Assembly (NCBI RefSeq): GCF_041260665.1
Contig: NZ_JBGCCT010000008.1
Location: 186,001 to 250,000, forward strand
From: Catenulispora sp. GP43
Lineage (GTDB): Bacteria; Actinomycetota; Actinomycetes; Streptomycetales; Catenulisporaceae
DNA: 64,000 nt
Reading direction: 5' to 3'
The position numbers were made by a program, and so were the translations under genes. Numbering within the stretch: position 1 is the first letter of the stretch; each line of letters begins with the position of its first letter. Under the pieces are notes generated by a model. It saw only the letters and a list, made by a program, of their open reading frames with translations, was not told the DNA's origin and searched no databases. Of the stretch, positions 47,272 to 57,200 are shown in pieces.

Positions 47272-47975
47272 CACGAGCCGCCGTCCTGCCGGACTTCTTG
47301 CTCGTCCTCCTGCCTGTCCTGCTGCGCGCCCTCCTGCTCGTCCTCCTGGTGTTGCTCCCCGGGCAACAGGTGCCGCAGATCGGCCAGATTCAGCGCCGGC
47401 CCGCTCAGCGGCGGCGCCGACGGGTCGGCCCGCAGGCCCGCGATGAGCAGGTCGGCGTGCCGGTGGGCCAGAGCCTGCTGGGCCTGGGCGGTGAACGGCC
47501 CCGGAAGCCGCTGCGAGAAGCGCACGACGAGCAGGCCGATGTCGGCGAACGCCGCGTCCTCGCGCAGCCGGCCGGCCTTGCGCGCGGTCTCCATCATCGC
47601 CTCGATGAGGCGCGCCGAGGTCGTGCGTGCTTCTTTGATGTGGGGTTCGTCCATATCGATCGCGCCCATCAAGGCCGGGATCACCGCGGAGGTCCGCAGG
47701 TCGATGACGGCGTGGATGTAGGCCGCCAGGACGTCCAGCGGGTCCTCGTTCTCCCGCTGCGCCTGGTGCACCGCCTCGATTGTCGAGGTCAGCGCGTGCA
47801 GCACTACGGCGTGCATCAAAGTGCTGCGATCGGCGAAGTGCCGGTAGAGCGTGGCGATGCCGACGTCGGCACGCCGGGCGATCTCCTCCAGCGACGCCTC
47901 CGGGCCGCGTTCCACGAACACGTCCCGGGCCTCGGTCATCAGCCGCTCTCGATTGCGGCGGGCGTCGGCTCGCAT
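47271..47975 (-). CDS. TetR-family repressor of the MFS/VOC operon
   Basis: This 234-residue TetR regulator has HTH RERLMTEARDVFVERG through ADVGIATLYRHFADRSTLM (about 10-55) and a helical effector domain. The last 25 residues are a charged Gln/Glu/Asp tail (GEQHQEDEQEGAQQDRQEDE), low complexity. It is divergent from the MFS gene, with two repeated GGGG/CCCC sites between, so it likely represses the exporter until its drug ligand appears. Confidence 0.92.
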   Translation of the reverse strand: MRADARRNRERLMTEARDVFVERGPEASLEEIARRADVGIATLYRHFADRSTLMHAVVLHALTSTIEAVHQAQRENEDPLDVLAAYIHAVIDLRTSAVIPALMGAIDMDEPHIKEARTTSARLIEAMMETARKAGRLREDAAFADIGLLVVRFSQRLPGPFTAQAQQALAHRHADLLIAGLRADPSAPPLSGPALNLADLRHLLPGEQHQEDEQEGAQQDRQEDEQEVRQDGGS

Positions 47976-48023
47976 GCGGTGTCCCTTCCGGCCGTTCCGG
48001 TCGAGGCCAAGCCTACCAGTAGA

Positions 48024-48069
48024 CGGAGGGGACCCCTTCGCTTAGTATCGGAGGGAACCCCTTCGTTTA
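48024..48069. promoter_or_regulatory. Duplicated operator between TetR and MFS genes
   Basis: CGGAGGGGACCCCTTCGCTTA (48024-48044) and a near copy at 48049-48069 (three differences) have a 25-bp period and a GGGG/CCCC dyad core. They overlap the region where both promoters should lie. Confidence 0.75.
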
Positions 48070-48085
48070 TCCGGAGGTGCCGAAG

Positions 48086-49531
48086 ATGACCGCGACCACG
48101 GCGGACCGGGACGTCGCCGCACGCCCCGACCGCAGCCGACTGATCCTGGGCGTCATCGCGTCCGCCCAGCTCATGACCGCCCTCGACGCGACGATCGTGA
48201 ACATCGCGCTGCCCTCGGCCCAGCACGCGCTGGGCTTCGGCGACGCCCAGCGCCAGTGGGTGGTCACCGCCTACACCGTGTGCTTCGCCGGCCTGCTGCT
48301 GTTCGGCGGCCGGGCCGCGGACCTGTTCGGGCGGCGTCGCACCTTCCAACTCGGGCTGGCCGGGTTCGGACTGTCCTCGCTGCTGGCCGGCCTGGCCCCC
48401 TCGCTGCCGGTGCTCGCCGCCGGCCGCGCGCTGCAAGGCGCATTCGCCGCGCTGATCACGCCGAGCGTGCTGTCATTGCTGGCGGTCACGTTTACCGAGA
48501 CCCGGCAGCGGGCCCGAGCGTTCGCCGTCTACGGCGCTGTGGCCAGCAGCGGCGCAGCGCTGGGTCTGCTGCTCGGCGGAATCCTCACCGAGTACCTGGG
48601 ATGGCGTTGGTGCTTGTTCGTCAACGTGGTCCTCGCCGTCGTTGTACTAGCGGTGGGACGTGCCGTGCTGCCCGACCAGCCGGGGTCGGCAACCGGCGGG
48701 CTTGACGCCGTCTCGGCCGTCCTGGCCACCGGGGGACTGGCCGCCGTGGTGCTGGGATGCGGTCAGGCAGCCCGGGACGGCTGGTCCTCGCCGATCGTGA
48801 TCAGTGCCCTGATCGGCGGCGTGGCTTTGCTCGGGGCGTTCGCCGCACGGCAGAGGCGGGTGCCGGATCCCATGCTGCCGCTGCGGATTCTCGCCGACCG
48901 CGACCGGGTCGCCGCCTGTGTGGCGGTCGGTACTGGGGTCGTCGGGGCCTTCGGGATGTTCCTGATGCTGACGTACTACCTCCAGGAGGTGCTGCACTAT
49001 TCGCCGGCGCGCGCCGGGGCCGCGGTGTTGCCGCTGGCGCTGGCCAACGCGGTCAGCGGCTACCAGTTGGGGAACCGGCTGATGCTGCGCGTCGCGCCGC
49101 GCTTTCTGATCGCCGGCGGGCTGCTCGTCGCCGCCACGGGGCTGTTCCTGATGACCCGCCTGACCTCCGGCAGCGGCTACCTGCTGCCGATCCTGCCGGC
49201 CGAGATCCTGGTCGGGACCGGCATGGGGATGCTGTTCCCGCCCTCCTTCCAACTCGCCATCCGCGGGGTGACCCATCACGACGCGGGTATAACCTCCGCT
49301 GTCGTCAACACCGCGACCCAGGTCGGCAGTTCGGTCGGCACCGCGGTCCTGAACTCGCTGGCGGTCGGCGCGACCGCCGCGTACCTCCTCTCCCATCCGC
49401 CCACCGCACCGGGCCGTCAGGCCGCGCTCGTCCACGGCTACGCCACGGCGATCGCGTGGGCCGCCGGGCTGCTCGCCGCCATGGCCGCGGCGATGCTGGT
49501 AATGATCCGTTCGACCCAGGAGAAGAAATGA
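48086..49531 (+). CDS. DHA2-type MFS drug exporter
   Basis: This 481-residue EmrB/QacA-type permease has 14 membrane helices. The start LMTALDATIVNIALPSAQ (motif D1), GRAADLFGRRRTF (motif A, near 72-84) and motif C region GAALGLLLGGILTEYLGWRW (about 155-174) are typical. The ATG at 48086 is chosen because GGAGG is 8 bp before it; an upstream GTG lies within the ribosome site. The stop overlaps the next gene by ATGA. Predicted to expel a drug, regulated by the divergent TetR. Confidence 0.93.
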   Translation: MTATTADRDVAARPDRSRLILGVIASAQLMTALDATIVNIALPSAQHALGFGDAQRQWVVTAYTVCFAGLLLFGGRAADLFGRRRTFQLGLAGFGLSSLLAGLAPSLPVLAAGRALQGAFAALITPSVLSLLAVTFTETRQRARAFAVYGAVASSGAALGLLLGGILTEYLGWRWCLFVNVVLAVVVLAVGRAVLPDQPGSATGGLDAVSAVLATGGLAAVVLGCGQAARDGWSSPIVISALIGGVALLGAFAARQRRVPDPMLPLRILADRDRVAACVAVGTGVVGAFGMFLMLTYYLQEVLHYSPARAGAAVLPLALANAVSGYQLGNRLMLRVAPRFLIAGGLLVAATGLFLMTRLTSGSGYLLPILPAEILVGTGMGMLFPPSFQLAIRGVTHHDAGITSAVVNTATQVGSSVGTAVLNSLAVGATAAYLLSHPPTAPGRQAALVHGYATAIAWAAGLLAAMAAAMLVMIRSTQEKK

Positions 49532-49896
49532 GTATCCAGCTGAACCACACGATCGTCCGGGCCCGCGACAAGCGCGCCTCGGCCGCGTTCCTGGCGTCCA
49601 TCCTCGGGCTGGAGGTCAGCCCCGACTTCGGCCGGTTCACGCCGGTCGCCGTCGCCAACGGCGTGACGCTGGACTACATGACCGCCGCCGATCCGCAACC
49701 GCAGCACTACGCCTTCCTGGTCGACGACGCGGAGTTCGACGCCGCCTTCGCCCGCATCAAGGAGCGGGGGCTGGACTACTACGCCGAGCCCGGCGGCGAC
49801 GGACACGGGGAGATCAACACGCGCTGGGGCGGTCGCGGGGTGTACTTCGACGACCCGGACGGGCATGCTATGGAAATCCTCACGCGGGCGCCGTGA
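49528..49896 (+). CDS. VOC protein coupled to the MFS exporter
   Basis: This 122-residue vicinal-oxygen-chelate protein opens with LNHTIVRARDKRASAAFLASILG. The conserved strand HYAFLVDDAEFDAAF is near 55, and the ending VYFDDPDGHAMEILTR carries the Glu ligand. Translational coupling to the exporter suggests it modifies or sequesters the same toxic compound. Its substrate is unknown. Confidence 0.9.
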   Translation: MSIQLNHTIVRARDKRASAAFLASILGLEVSPDFGRFTPVAVANGVTLDYMTAADPQPQHYAFLVDDAEFDAAFARIKERGLDYYAEPGGDGHGEINTRWGGRGVYFDDPDGHAMEILTRAP

Positions 49897-49909
49897 TCGA
49901 TCCTGTGCT

Positions 49910-50674
49910 TCATGGGGCGATCTGCGGCTCGGGCACATCGGTGATGAACATGTGCCCCGGCGCGTGGGTGATGGCGAACGGGATGCGCGAGGCGACCACG
50001 GCCGCCTGCAACGTCACCCCGCAGGCCCAGAAAATGGGGACGTCCCCGGTTAGCATCTGCGGCGGATCACCGAAGTCGGGCCGCTCCAGATCCCTGATGC
50101 CGAGCTTGCCCGGGTCCCCGATCTGCACCGGGGCCCCGTGGGAGGCAGGTATCAGGGCCGTGATCCGCGAGGCGGTCTCGACCAGGGCCGCCGGCACCGG
50201 ACGCATCGAGACCACCAGGCGGCTGTGCACGCGGCTAGCCGCCCGGCACTCGCGGTTGGTGCGGTACATCGCGACGTTCCGGCCCGGGTAGCGCCACGGC
50301 AGCCCGGCCCTGGTCAGGGCACTGTCGAAGGTGAAGCTGCACCCGGTGAGGAACGCCACCGAGTCCTCACGCCACACGTGCGTCACATCAGTGGGCTCCT
50401 CGACCAGCAAACCGTCGCGCCACACGCGGTAGAGCGGCAGGTCGGTACGCAGGTCCGAACCGACCCCCAACGGCGTGCGGCGCGACCCGGTGTCCGTGAC
50501 ATCGAGCACCGGACACGGATCGGGGTTGCGGTGCACGAACAACAGCACGTCGTAGGCCCAGTCGGCGGGCACGATCAGCAGGTTCGCCTGCCGGAAGCCG
50601 GGGGCCAGCCCGGACGTCGGCCCGCCGGCCCCCGCGCGGAATCCAGCGCGCAGCTCGGCCGGTGTTTCGGGCAT
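49910..50674 (-). CDS. DUF1445/UPF0317 putative hydro-lyase
   Basis: This 254-residue protein is of the DUF1445 family, annotated as putative hydro-lyases. Conserved blocks include [36 protein letters not shown] near 125-137, the [14 protein letters not shown] stretch, [19 protein letters not shown] near 180-198, and the Gly/His ending [13 protein letters not shown]. Family relatives act on acidic hydroxy or amino acids; the substrate here is unknown. It lies downstream of the MFS fusion on the same strand, separated by a 303-bp repetitive gap. Confidence 0.9.
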   Translation of the reverse strand: MPETPAELRAGFRAGAGGPTSGLAPGFRQANLLIVPADWAYDVLLFVHRNPDPCPVLDVTDTGSRRTPLGVGSDLRTDLPLYRVWRDGLLVEEPTDVTHVWREDSVAFLTGCSFTFDSALTRAGLPWRYPGRNVAMYRTNRECRAASRVHSRLVVSMRPVPAALVETASRITALIPASHGAPVQIGDPGKLGIRDLERPDFGDPPQMLTGDVPIFWACGVTLQAAVVASRIPFAITHAPGHMFITDVPEPQIAP

Positions 50675-50736
50675 AACGGCACGCTAAGCCGATCCGGGGC
50701 GGTCGACAACAGGGCGCTTGATGTGGTCGACGGCTT

Positions 50737-50986
50737 GGTACTACCTCCGGTCACCGCCACGGCACCAGGACCGGTGGCACGGTGTCAGCTCCGGTGGCAG
50801 TAGCGGTGCTCAACTTGGTTGGCGACACGGTGCCCACCTCATTTCGCGACCTGGCGCTCGCTCCGATCTTGCCCACCGTGTTAACTCCGGTCGTGGCCAC
50901 GGTTCTCACTCCGGTTCGCGCCTCGCTGCGCGCCTCGATCTACGACCCGGTGCCGACTCCGGCCGCCGCCACCGTGCTCACTCCGG
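50737..50986 (-). repeat. Decayed tandem repeats following the MFS-fusion stop
   Basis: Read on the minus strand, the sequence around and after the stop repeats a unit like CCGGAGTGAGCACGGTG about eight times with many changes. Examples end at + positions near 50986, 50962, 50916 and 50892. The first unit contains the TGA stop. The array fills most of the 303-bp gap 50675-50977, which has no other visible feature. Confidence 0.65.
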
Positions 50987-53476
50987 ATACCCCAGCTGCA
51001 CGTCGTGCCGACTGTCGATCCGTCCGTCCACCCGCACCGCGCTGGCCACCGGCGGATAGCCGCTGGCGATGAGCGTGTACTCGCCGGCGTCGAGGTCGGC
51101 GAAGGCGTACGAGCCCTCCGGGTCGCTGTCGGCGGTGGCTACGACGTTGCCCGCGCCGTCCATCAGCATCACGCGGGCGTCGGCCAGCGGGGAGTCGGTC
51201 GACCAGGCGCGGACTGTGCCGACCAGGCGTACCGCCGGGTGCAGTTCGATCTCGGCGCGGGTGGTGCCGTGACCGTCGATGGTGATCGACTGCGCGCCGG
51301 GCCGGTGGCCGAGCGCGTTCACCGCCAGGGTGATGGTGCCGACCGGGAGGTCGCGGAAGGTGTGGGTGCCGTCCTCGCCGGTGCGGCGGCTGGTGAGCAG
51401 GTCGCCGGTGGTGTCGGTGAGCATCAGGGTGGCGCCGCCGATGCGGGAGCCGTCGGTGGCGCGGACCGTGACCGCCAGGCGGCCGCGCTCGGCCAGCGCG
51501 ATGTCGTGCCGGACGCTGCGTTCGCGGGCGGTGATGGTCGAGGCCTCCGGTTCGCGGCCGTCGGCGGCGACGATCAGCACGTAGGCGCCGACCCGAGGCA
51601 CGCCGAGCTGGTACCCGCCGTCGGCGCCGCTGCGGGCCCGGCCCACCTGCCGACCCTGGGGCGACACCGCGGTGATCACGGCCATCGGCATCGGGGCGCC
51701 GTCGCGGTCCCGGACCCGGCCGTGGATGAGCACGCCGTCGCCGTTGTACGTACCAGGCATGGGGCCCTGGCCCTGGTGGCCGATGGTGGAGTGGCCGTAG
51801 GCGATGCCTGACATCTGCGGTTGGGGGCTCATGTCTGGGACGGCGTCGTGCATGGGGAGCTGGAACTCCGCGGGTTCGGTGGTGATGGCGTCGGGGGAGA
51901 GCGGCGCGGTGGAGAGGGCCGCGGCGGAGGCGGCGATGGCGTCGTGGACAGCCGTGATCGGCTCGGCATTTGAGGCCTGGCCTACGGATTCGGCCCCGTA
52001 TGTAGCAACTACCGGAACGCCGACATGGAAGCTGATCAAGACGAATGACACCACCGCCGAGGCGAACATCAGAGCGGCGGCCCACCAGAACGCCGTGATG
52101 TACCCGTGCACCTGGGCCTGCGTGTGCAGTAGAGCGGCCTGGTGCGACGTCTGGTCGGCGACGGTGTGCGCCTCGGTGTAGGTACGGGTGGCGCTCAGGG
52201 CCAGGGTGCTCAGCAAAGCGGTGCCGATCGCGCCGCCGACCTGCTGGGAGGTGTTGACCATGGCCGAGGCGACGCCGGCGTCGCGCGGGTGCACGCCGCC
52301 GGTGGCGACGTTCATCGCGGGCATGAACGCGCAGCCCATGCCCAGGCCCAGTGCGATGATCCCGGGCAGGATCCAGGTGTGGTACGAGCCGCCGACCGTG
52401 ATCCGGGTCAGCGCGAGCATGCCGGCCGAGCCGAGCAGGAAGCCCGGCGGCATCAGATAGCGCGGCCGTACCCGGGTCATCAGGCGCGCGCTGATCTGCG
52501 TCGCGCCGATCAGCATGCCGCCGACCATCGGCAGGAATGCCGCGCCGCTGCGGATCGGCGACATCCCCTGCACCGCCTGCAGGTAGTACGTCAGGAACAG
52601 GAACGCCCCGAACATGCCGACGATCGCCAGCCCGAGTGAGAGGTACGCACCGCCCCGGTCGCGGTTCCATACCACGCGCAATGGCAGCAGCGGAGCCTTG
52701 GACACCGCCTCGACGACGACGAACAGCACGAGCGCGACCCCGGCAGCGATCAGCAGGCTGACGGTGATGCGCGCGCTCCATCCGTCGGACTCGGCGCGGG
52801 AGAGCCCGTAGACCAGGCAGCCGAGCCCGCCGGTCACCAGGAAGATGCCCAGAAAGTCCAACCGTCCGTGGTCGCGGTGGCGCGTCGGCTCGCGCACCGT
52901 GATCGCCGCCCCGGAGAACGCGATGACGGCGAACACGACGTTCACGAACATCGTCCAACGCCAACTCAGGTACTGCGTCAGCAGCCCGCCGAGCATCAGA
53001 CCGACCGCGGCCCCGCCGCCCGCAATCGACCCCCAGATGCCGAACGCCTTGGCCCGCTCGGCCGGAGCCGTGAACATTACCGTCACCAGCGACAGCGCGG
53101 ACGGCGCGAGCATCGCCCCGAAGCACCCCTGCAACGCCCGCGCACCGAGCAGCATCCCGGTGTCGGCGGCGGCCCCGCCGAGCGCCGAGGCCAGCGCGAA
53201 CCCGATCACGCCGACCTGGAACGTCCGCTTGCGCCCGAGCCGGTCGGCCAGCCGCCCGCCGAACAACAACAGGGCGCCGAACGGCAGCGCGTAGGCGGTG
53301 ACCACCCACTGCCGGTCGGCGTCGGTGAAGCCCAGATCGCGCTGCGCCGAAGGCAGCGCGATGTTCACCACGGTGCCGTCGAGCACCACCATGAGCTGCG
53401 CCAGGCCGACGAAGGCCAGCGCCTTCCAGCGGCGGGGGTCCGCGAGCGACGCGGCGGCGGGGTTGGTTGAGGACAT
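50978..53476 (-). CDS. DHA2-type MFS permease fused to three carboxypeptidase-regulatory-like domains
   Basis: This 832-residue fusion begins with a complete 14-helix EmrB/QacA permease (1-490: LMVVLDGTVVNIALPSAQ, GGRLADRLGRKRTF, GAAVGLMLGGLLTQYLSWRW). A polar linker rich in Pro, Met, Gln and His (495-575) follows. Three consecutive beta-sandwich repeats of carboxypeptidase-regulatory type complete it (575-660, 660-745, 745-832), each ending in a GxYxF/LxxLPxGxYxLxxxAxG-like pattern. The sandwiches may sit outside or inside the membrane and bind a partner or the substrate. A fusion of this kind is known in some actinomycetes but its role is unclear. Confidence 0.9.
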   Translation of the reverse strand: MSSTNPAAASLADPRRWKALAFVGLAQLMVVLDGTVVNIALPSAQRDLGFTDADRQWVVTAYALPFGALLLFGGRLADRLGRKRTFQVGVIGFALASALGGAAADTGMLLGARALQGCFGAMLAPSALSLVTVMFTAPAERAKAFGIWGSIAGGGAAVGLMLGGLLTQYLSWRWTMFVNVVFAVIAFSGAAITVREPTRHRDHGRLDFLGIFLVTGGLGCLVYGLSRAESDGWSARITVSLLIAAGVALVLFVVVEAVSKAPLLPLRVVWNRDRGGAYLSLGLAIVGMFGAFLFLTYYLQAVQGMSPIRSGAAFLPMVGGMLIGATQISARLMTRVRPRYLMPPGFLLGSAGMLALTRITVGGSYHTWILPGIIALGLGMGCAFMPAMNVATGGVHPRDAGVASAMVNTSQQVGGAIGTALLSTLALSATRTYTEAHTVADQTSHQAALLHTQAQVHGYITAFWWAAALMFASAVVSFVLISFHVGVPVVATYGAESVGQASNAEPITAVHDAIAASAAALSTAPLSPDAITTEPAEFQLPMHDAVPDMSPQPQMSGIAYGHSTIGHQGQGPMPGTYNGDGVLIHGRVRDRDGAPMPMAVITAVSPQGRQVGRARSGADGGYQLGVPRVGAYVLIVAADGREPEASTITARERSVRHDIALAERGRLAVTVRATDGSRIGGATLMLTDTTGDLLTSRRTGEDGTHTFRDLPVGTITLAVNALGHRPGAQSITIDGHGTTRAEIELHPAVRLVGTVRAWSTDSPLADARVMLMDGAGNVVATADSDPEGSYAFADLDAGEYTLIASGYPPVASAVRVDGRIDSRHDVQLGYPE

Positions 53477-53784
53477 GGGGAGTTACACCTAACGGAACAA
53501 CTGCTGGGAAATGTCGAGGATGCGTGCACGAGGGGGCGCCACATGGAAATTCGCAATGGCAATGCGAGGAGGAGGAGGCGGCCGCGTTTCAGCGGCTTAT
53601 TCGCGCATTGTCGTGCCGCTGACGTGTGGCGCGGGACTTGATGACGTACATCCGCACCACCTTCTCCAATACGAAACGGCTCCGTACCACAATAGTGGAT
53701 AGGGGGTCTATTGACGAACTCTGAGATAGTGGCGCGCAGCGGGCCCGTAGGACATGTGTTCGTTGGACTCACTGAATTAGAACC
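53477..53784. other. 308-bp intergenic region without a recognised gene
   Basis: This region lies upstream of the MFS fusion (minus) and a doubtful ORF (plus). It is less GC-rich than its surroundings (53560-53720) and probably holds the MFS-fusion promoter. I see no strong dyad, terminator or RNA structure. Confidence 0.5.
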
Positions 53785-54159
53785 GTGACTTCTGGCGCGA
53801 CTAGTCCGCCGGCGCCCTCGGAACTCGGCACGGCGCTGTCCCTGATCGCGTTCCCGCATCTGGTACTGGCGCTCGGTGGCGACCCGGACTCAGGCCGGCG
53901 CGGTGGACACGTGTGGACACGTGCTCGCTCGTCACCCGCTTGGAAGAAGCATCTGGCCTGGGCGATGAGCCGGACCCAGGCCACGGAGGGCGTCATAGCC
54001 ATGGCTGGCCGGGCCCTTGGCGGTGCGCTCTATACCGTCGACAGGATTCTCCCCTTCACGCTCCCCGCTGTCGCGGCTCACCGAGTTGGTCGCCGCGCCC
54101 GCTGGATGAGGGGCTTGATCGCTCTGCGTCGACCCCTGCTGTACCGATCCGGCACGTGA
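53785..54159 (+). CDS. Doubtful hypothetical protein or gene remnant
   Basis: This open frame of 124 codons from a GTG has good GC3 for the first 40 codons (MTSGATSPPAPSELGTAL...). After a perfect 10-bp duplication (GTGGACACGT at 53903 and 53913) the composition loses coding bias. The first part may be a real N-terminus and the rest a frameshifted remnant. No family is recognised and no clear ribosome site is seen. Confidence 0.3.
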   Translation: MTSGATSPPAPSELGTALSLIAFPHLVLALGGDPDSGRRGGHVWTRARSSPAWKKHLAWAMSRTQATEGVIAMAGRALGGALYTVDRILPFTLPAVAAHRVGRRARWMRGLIALRRPLLYRSGT

Positions 54160-54203
54160 CTCGCCGGTAGCCCCGGCTCGCCTCCCGCCCGTTACCGAAG
54201 CGT

Positions 54204-54257
54204 TGGATTCTCGTGGATTAAACGCCTTGAATCCTGCCTACGGTCGCGTAGAATCCA
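54204..54257 (+). promoter_or_regulatory. Inverted GGATT/AATCC repeats upstream of the glycosidase gene
   Basis: TGGATTCT (54204-54211) and AGAATCCA (54250-54257) are perfect inverted arms. Between them lie another GTGGATT and GAATCC, giving four half-sites. The AT-rich block is 40-95 bp before the start and is a probable operator or leader structure. Confidence 0.55.
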
Positions 54258-54298
54258 CAAAATACCAAGCGGTGCCTCGCGTGCCGGCCAGGGAGGGC

Positions 54299-57200
54299 AT
54301 GGTGTCGACCCCAGTAGGTTTCCGGAGACGCGGGCGCGGGCGGGTGGTCGTCGCGCTCGTCGTCGCCGTGGCGGGGTGTGCGGCGGTCGCGGCGCCCGCG
54401 CATTCGGCGCCGGCGCCGATCAAGGCTGCGAGCAGCGACGTTCGGGCCACGTCGTGGCTGCCCACGACGCCGGACCAGTGGCCGCTGGTCGTGGACGAGG
54501 CGGTCTCGCCCAGCGTCACCCTCGCCCACGGCGTGCAGCAGCACTCCGATCTGCTCAAGACCGTCGGCGGAGCGCAGCGTGCGCAGGTGATGGACGTCGA
54601 CCTCGCCGACCCCAATGTGCGGTTGGGTGTTGTGGAGTCCCACGACCACCTCACCGACACCGCAGACGAGGTCCCGTCGTCCATGGCGCACCGCACCGGG
54701 GCGGTCGCCGGGGTCAACGGCGACTTCTTCGAGATCTACGGCAGCGGCCGGCCGCTGGGCATGGTCGTCATCGACGGCCGCCTGGTCAAGAGTCCGGATC
54801 CGAGCTGGAACGCAGATCTGTGGGTGCGCCACGACGGCAGCATCGGCATCGGTACCGAGACCTACACCGGCACGCTGACTGACACGGCCAACGCGGCCAA
54901 CGCGGCGATCACCTCGGTCAACGCCGTGAACAGCCTGTCCGGCGACGCCATCGTGCGCGTCACCCCCGACCTGGGCACCCCGTCGCCGATCCCGGCCTCG
55001 ACCGTCGTCGCCGGCCACCTGGACGCAGACGGCACCACGCTGATCGTGGACAGTGTTACCTCCGGTGTCACCTCCCTGCCGCAACTCGCCAAGGGCACCG
55101 AGGATCTCGTCGGCTCCGGCAGCCGCGCGCCGTGGCTGTCGCAGAACCTGCACGCCGGCGACCGGGTCGCGGTCAGCGAGAAGATCGGCCCCGACGCCGA
55201 CGTCGAGCAGGGCCTGTCCGGCGGCGCCATCCTGGTCCAGAACGGCCGGCGCGCCGTGCCGCTCCAGGGCCCCGGCGAGAACAACGTCGACAACCCGGTC
55301 ACCGCGGTCGGCGTCACCAGCGACGGCAAGCACGCGGTCTTCGCCGCCTTCGACGGCCACCAGAGCGAGGACGTCGCCCAGGGCCTGACCCGCCCGCAGA
55401 TCGCAGGCTGGATGATGCAGCACGGCGCCTACAACGCGATCCTGTTCGACAGCGGCGGCTCCACCCAGATGGTCGGCCGCCTGCCCGGTCAGACTCAGGC
55501 CTCTGTCCTGAACGTCCCCTCCGACGGCCACGAGCGCCCGGTCGCCAACGGCCTGTTCATCTACAGCACCGAGAAGGCGCCCGGCGCCGCGGTGAAGGCG
55601 GTCGTCAACGACGGCAAGCCGCTGACCGCGCTGGCCGGCACGACCGTCCCGGTCTCCGCCTACGCCCTGGACGCCGCCGACAACCCGGCGCGCGACGCCG
55701 CCTCGCTCAAGGTCTCACCCGGCAAGGCCGCCACCGTCGATGGCAATACCCTGACGTTCCCCAGCACCGGTCACGGCGTCCTGCACATCAGTGCTGGTCA
55801 CGCGCACTCCGACGTCCCGCTCAACGTCGTGGACCGCCTCGGCTCCCTGAGTGTCACCCCTGGCCAGGTCGATCTGGACAGCGGCGGGACCCAGCTGATC
55901 ACGGCCTCGGCCACCGCACCGGACGGCAGTCAGGTCGATCTGCCCGCCTCGGCGGTGAAGTGGAGCGTCGACCAGCCCGCCCTCGGCTCCATCACCGCCG
56001 ACGGCACCTTCACCGCCGGGGCCTCCGGCTCCGGCATGGTCACCGTCACCGCCGGTGCCGGCCGCCGCACTGCCACGGTCAGCATCGCCGTCGGTCGTTC
56101 GACCACGAACGTCGACCCGCTCACCGACACCTCGAAGTGGTCGATCACCGACGCGTACATGAACGTCTACCCGCGCAAGGTGCCCAGCCCAGGCTCGAGC
56201 AGCACCTCCGACGGCTCGATGGCCTTCGACGCGGCCACCAAGGCCCAGCCCGGTGACGCAGGGTCCTTCGACATCCACTACAACTATCCGAATGTCAGCA
56301 AGACCTTCGACCTGAGCGTCTACCTCAACAACCCCGACAGCGAGCAGATCCCGCTGCTGAACGGGACCCAAGCCCCGATCGGGATCGGCGTGTGGGTCAA
56401 GGGCAACTCCGACCTGGCCTCGCGCCCCGGAGCCGGGCTCGCGCCGGGTATCGTCACGCTGAACGTCGGCATCTGGCAGTCCACGAACCAGCCGACCAGC
56501 TTCTATCCGACCGGTATCACCTTCGACGGCTGGCAGTACGTCGTGGCGCAGCTGCCGCCGGGCTTGCAGTACCCGCTGCGGATCAACTATCTGGGCCTGG
56601 TCGTCATCAAGCCCGGCCCGAACCTCAGCGGCGACGTGCACCTGGCCGACCTGCAGGCCGTCTACTCCCCGCGCCCGCCGGTCCCGCCGACGTACACGGC
56701 GATCCCGAAGAACCCGTCGTGGCTGAAGTTCGCCGACGTCGGCTCCTTCAAGGCCGGCGGCTCGACCATCGCAGCCTTCGACGACGCCCACACCACGGCC
56801 GCCGGAACGACGGCCACCGGCACCGTGGCGATGCAGGCGATGCCGGGCTTGCTGGCGAATCTGCCGACGGCCGCGAAGCCTTCGATCGTGCAGGCGCTCG
56901 GCGACATGTCCGACGACGGCCAGCTGCCGGACCTGACCAATCTCAAGACCCTGCTCGACGGCCTCGGGGTGCCCTACCACGACGCGGTCGGCAACCACGA
57001 GATCACCCAGGGCGCGACCCCGGAGAACGGCAACTTCGCCAGCGTGTTCGGGGCCACGCACTACGCCTACGACCAGGGCGCGGCGCGGGTCATCGTCACC
57101 GACAGCGGCCACATCGGCATCAGCGCCTCGGACCCGTATCAGAACGTGGACACCGGCGAGTCGCAGTATCTGTGGCTGGCGCAGCAGCTGACGCAGAACA

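Noticed and set aside
50782-51072. A plus-strand ORF with repeated VLTPV units after the MFS fusion.
   Set aside because: It is explained by the decayed tandem repeat on the other strand and overlaps the 3' end of the MFS-fusion gene.
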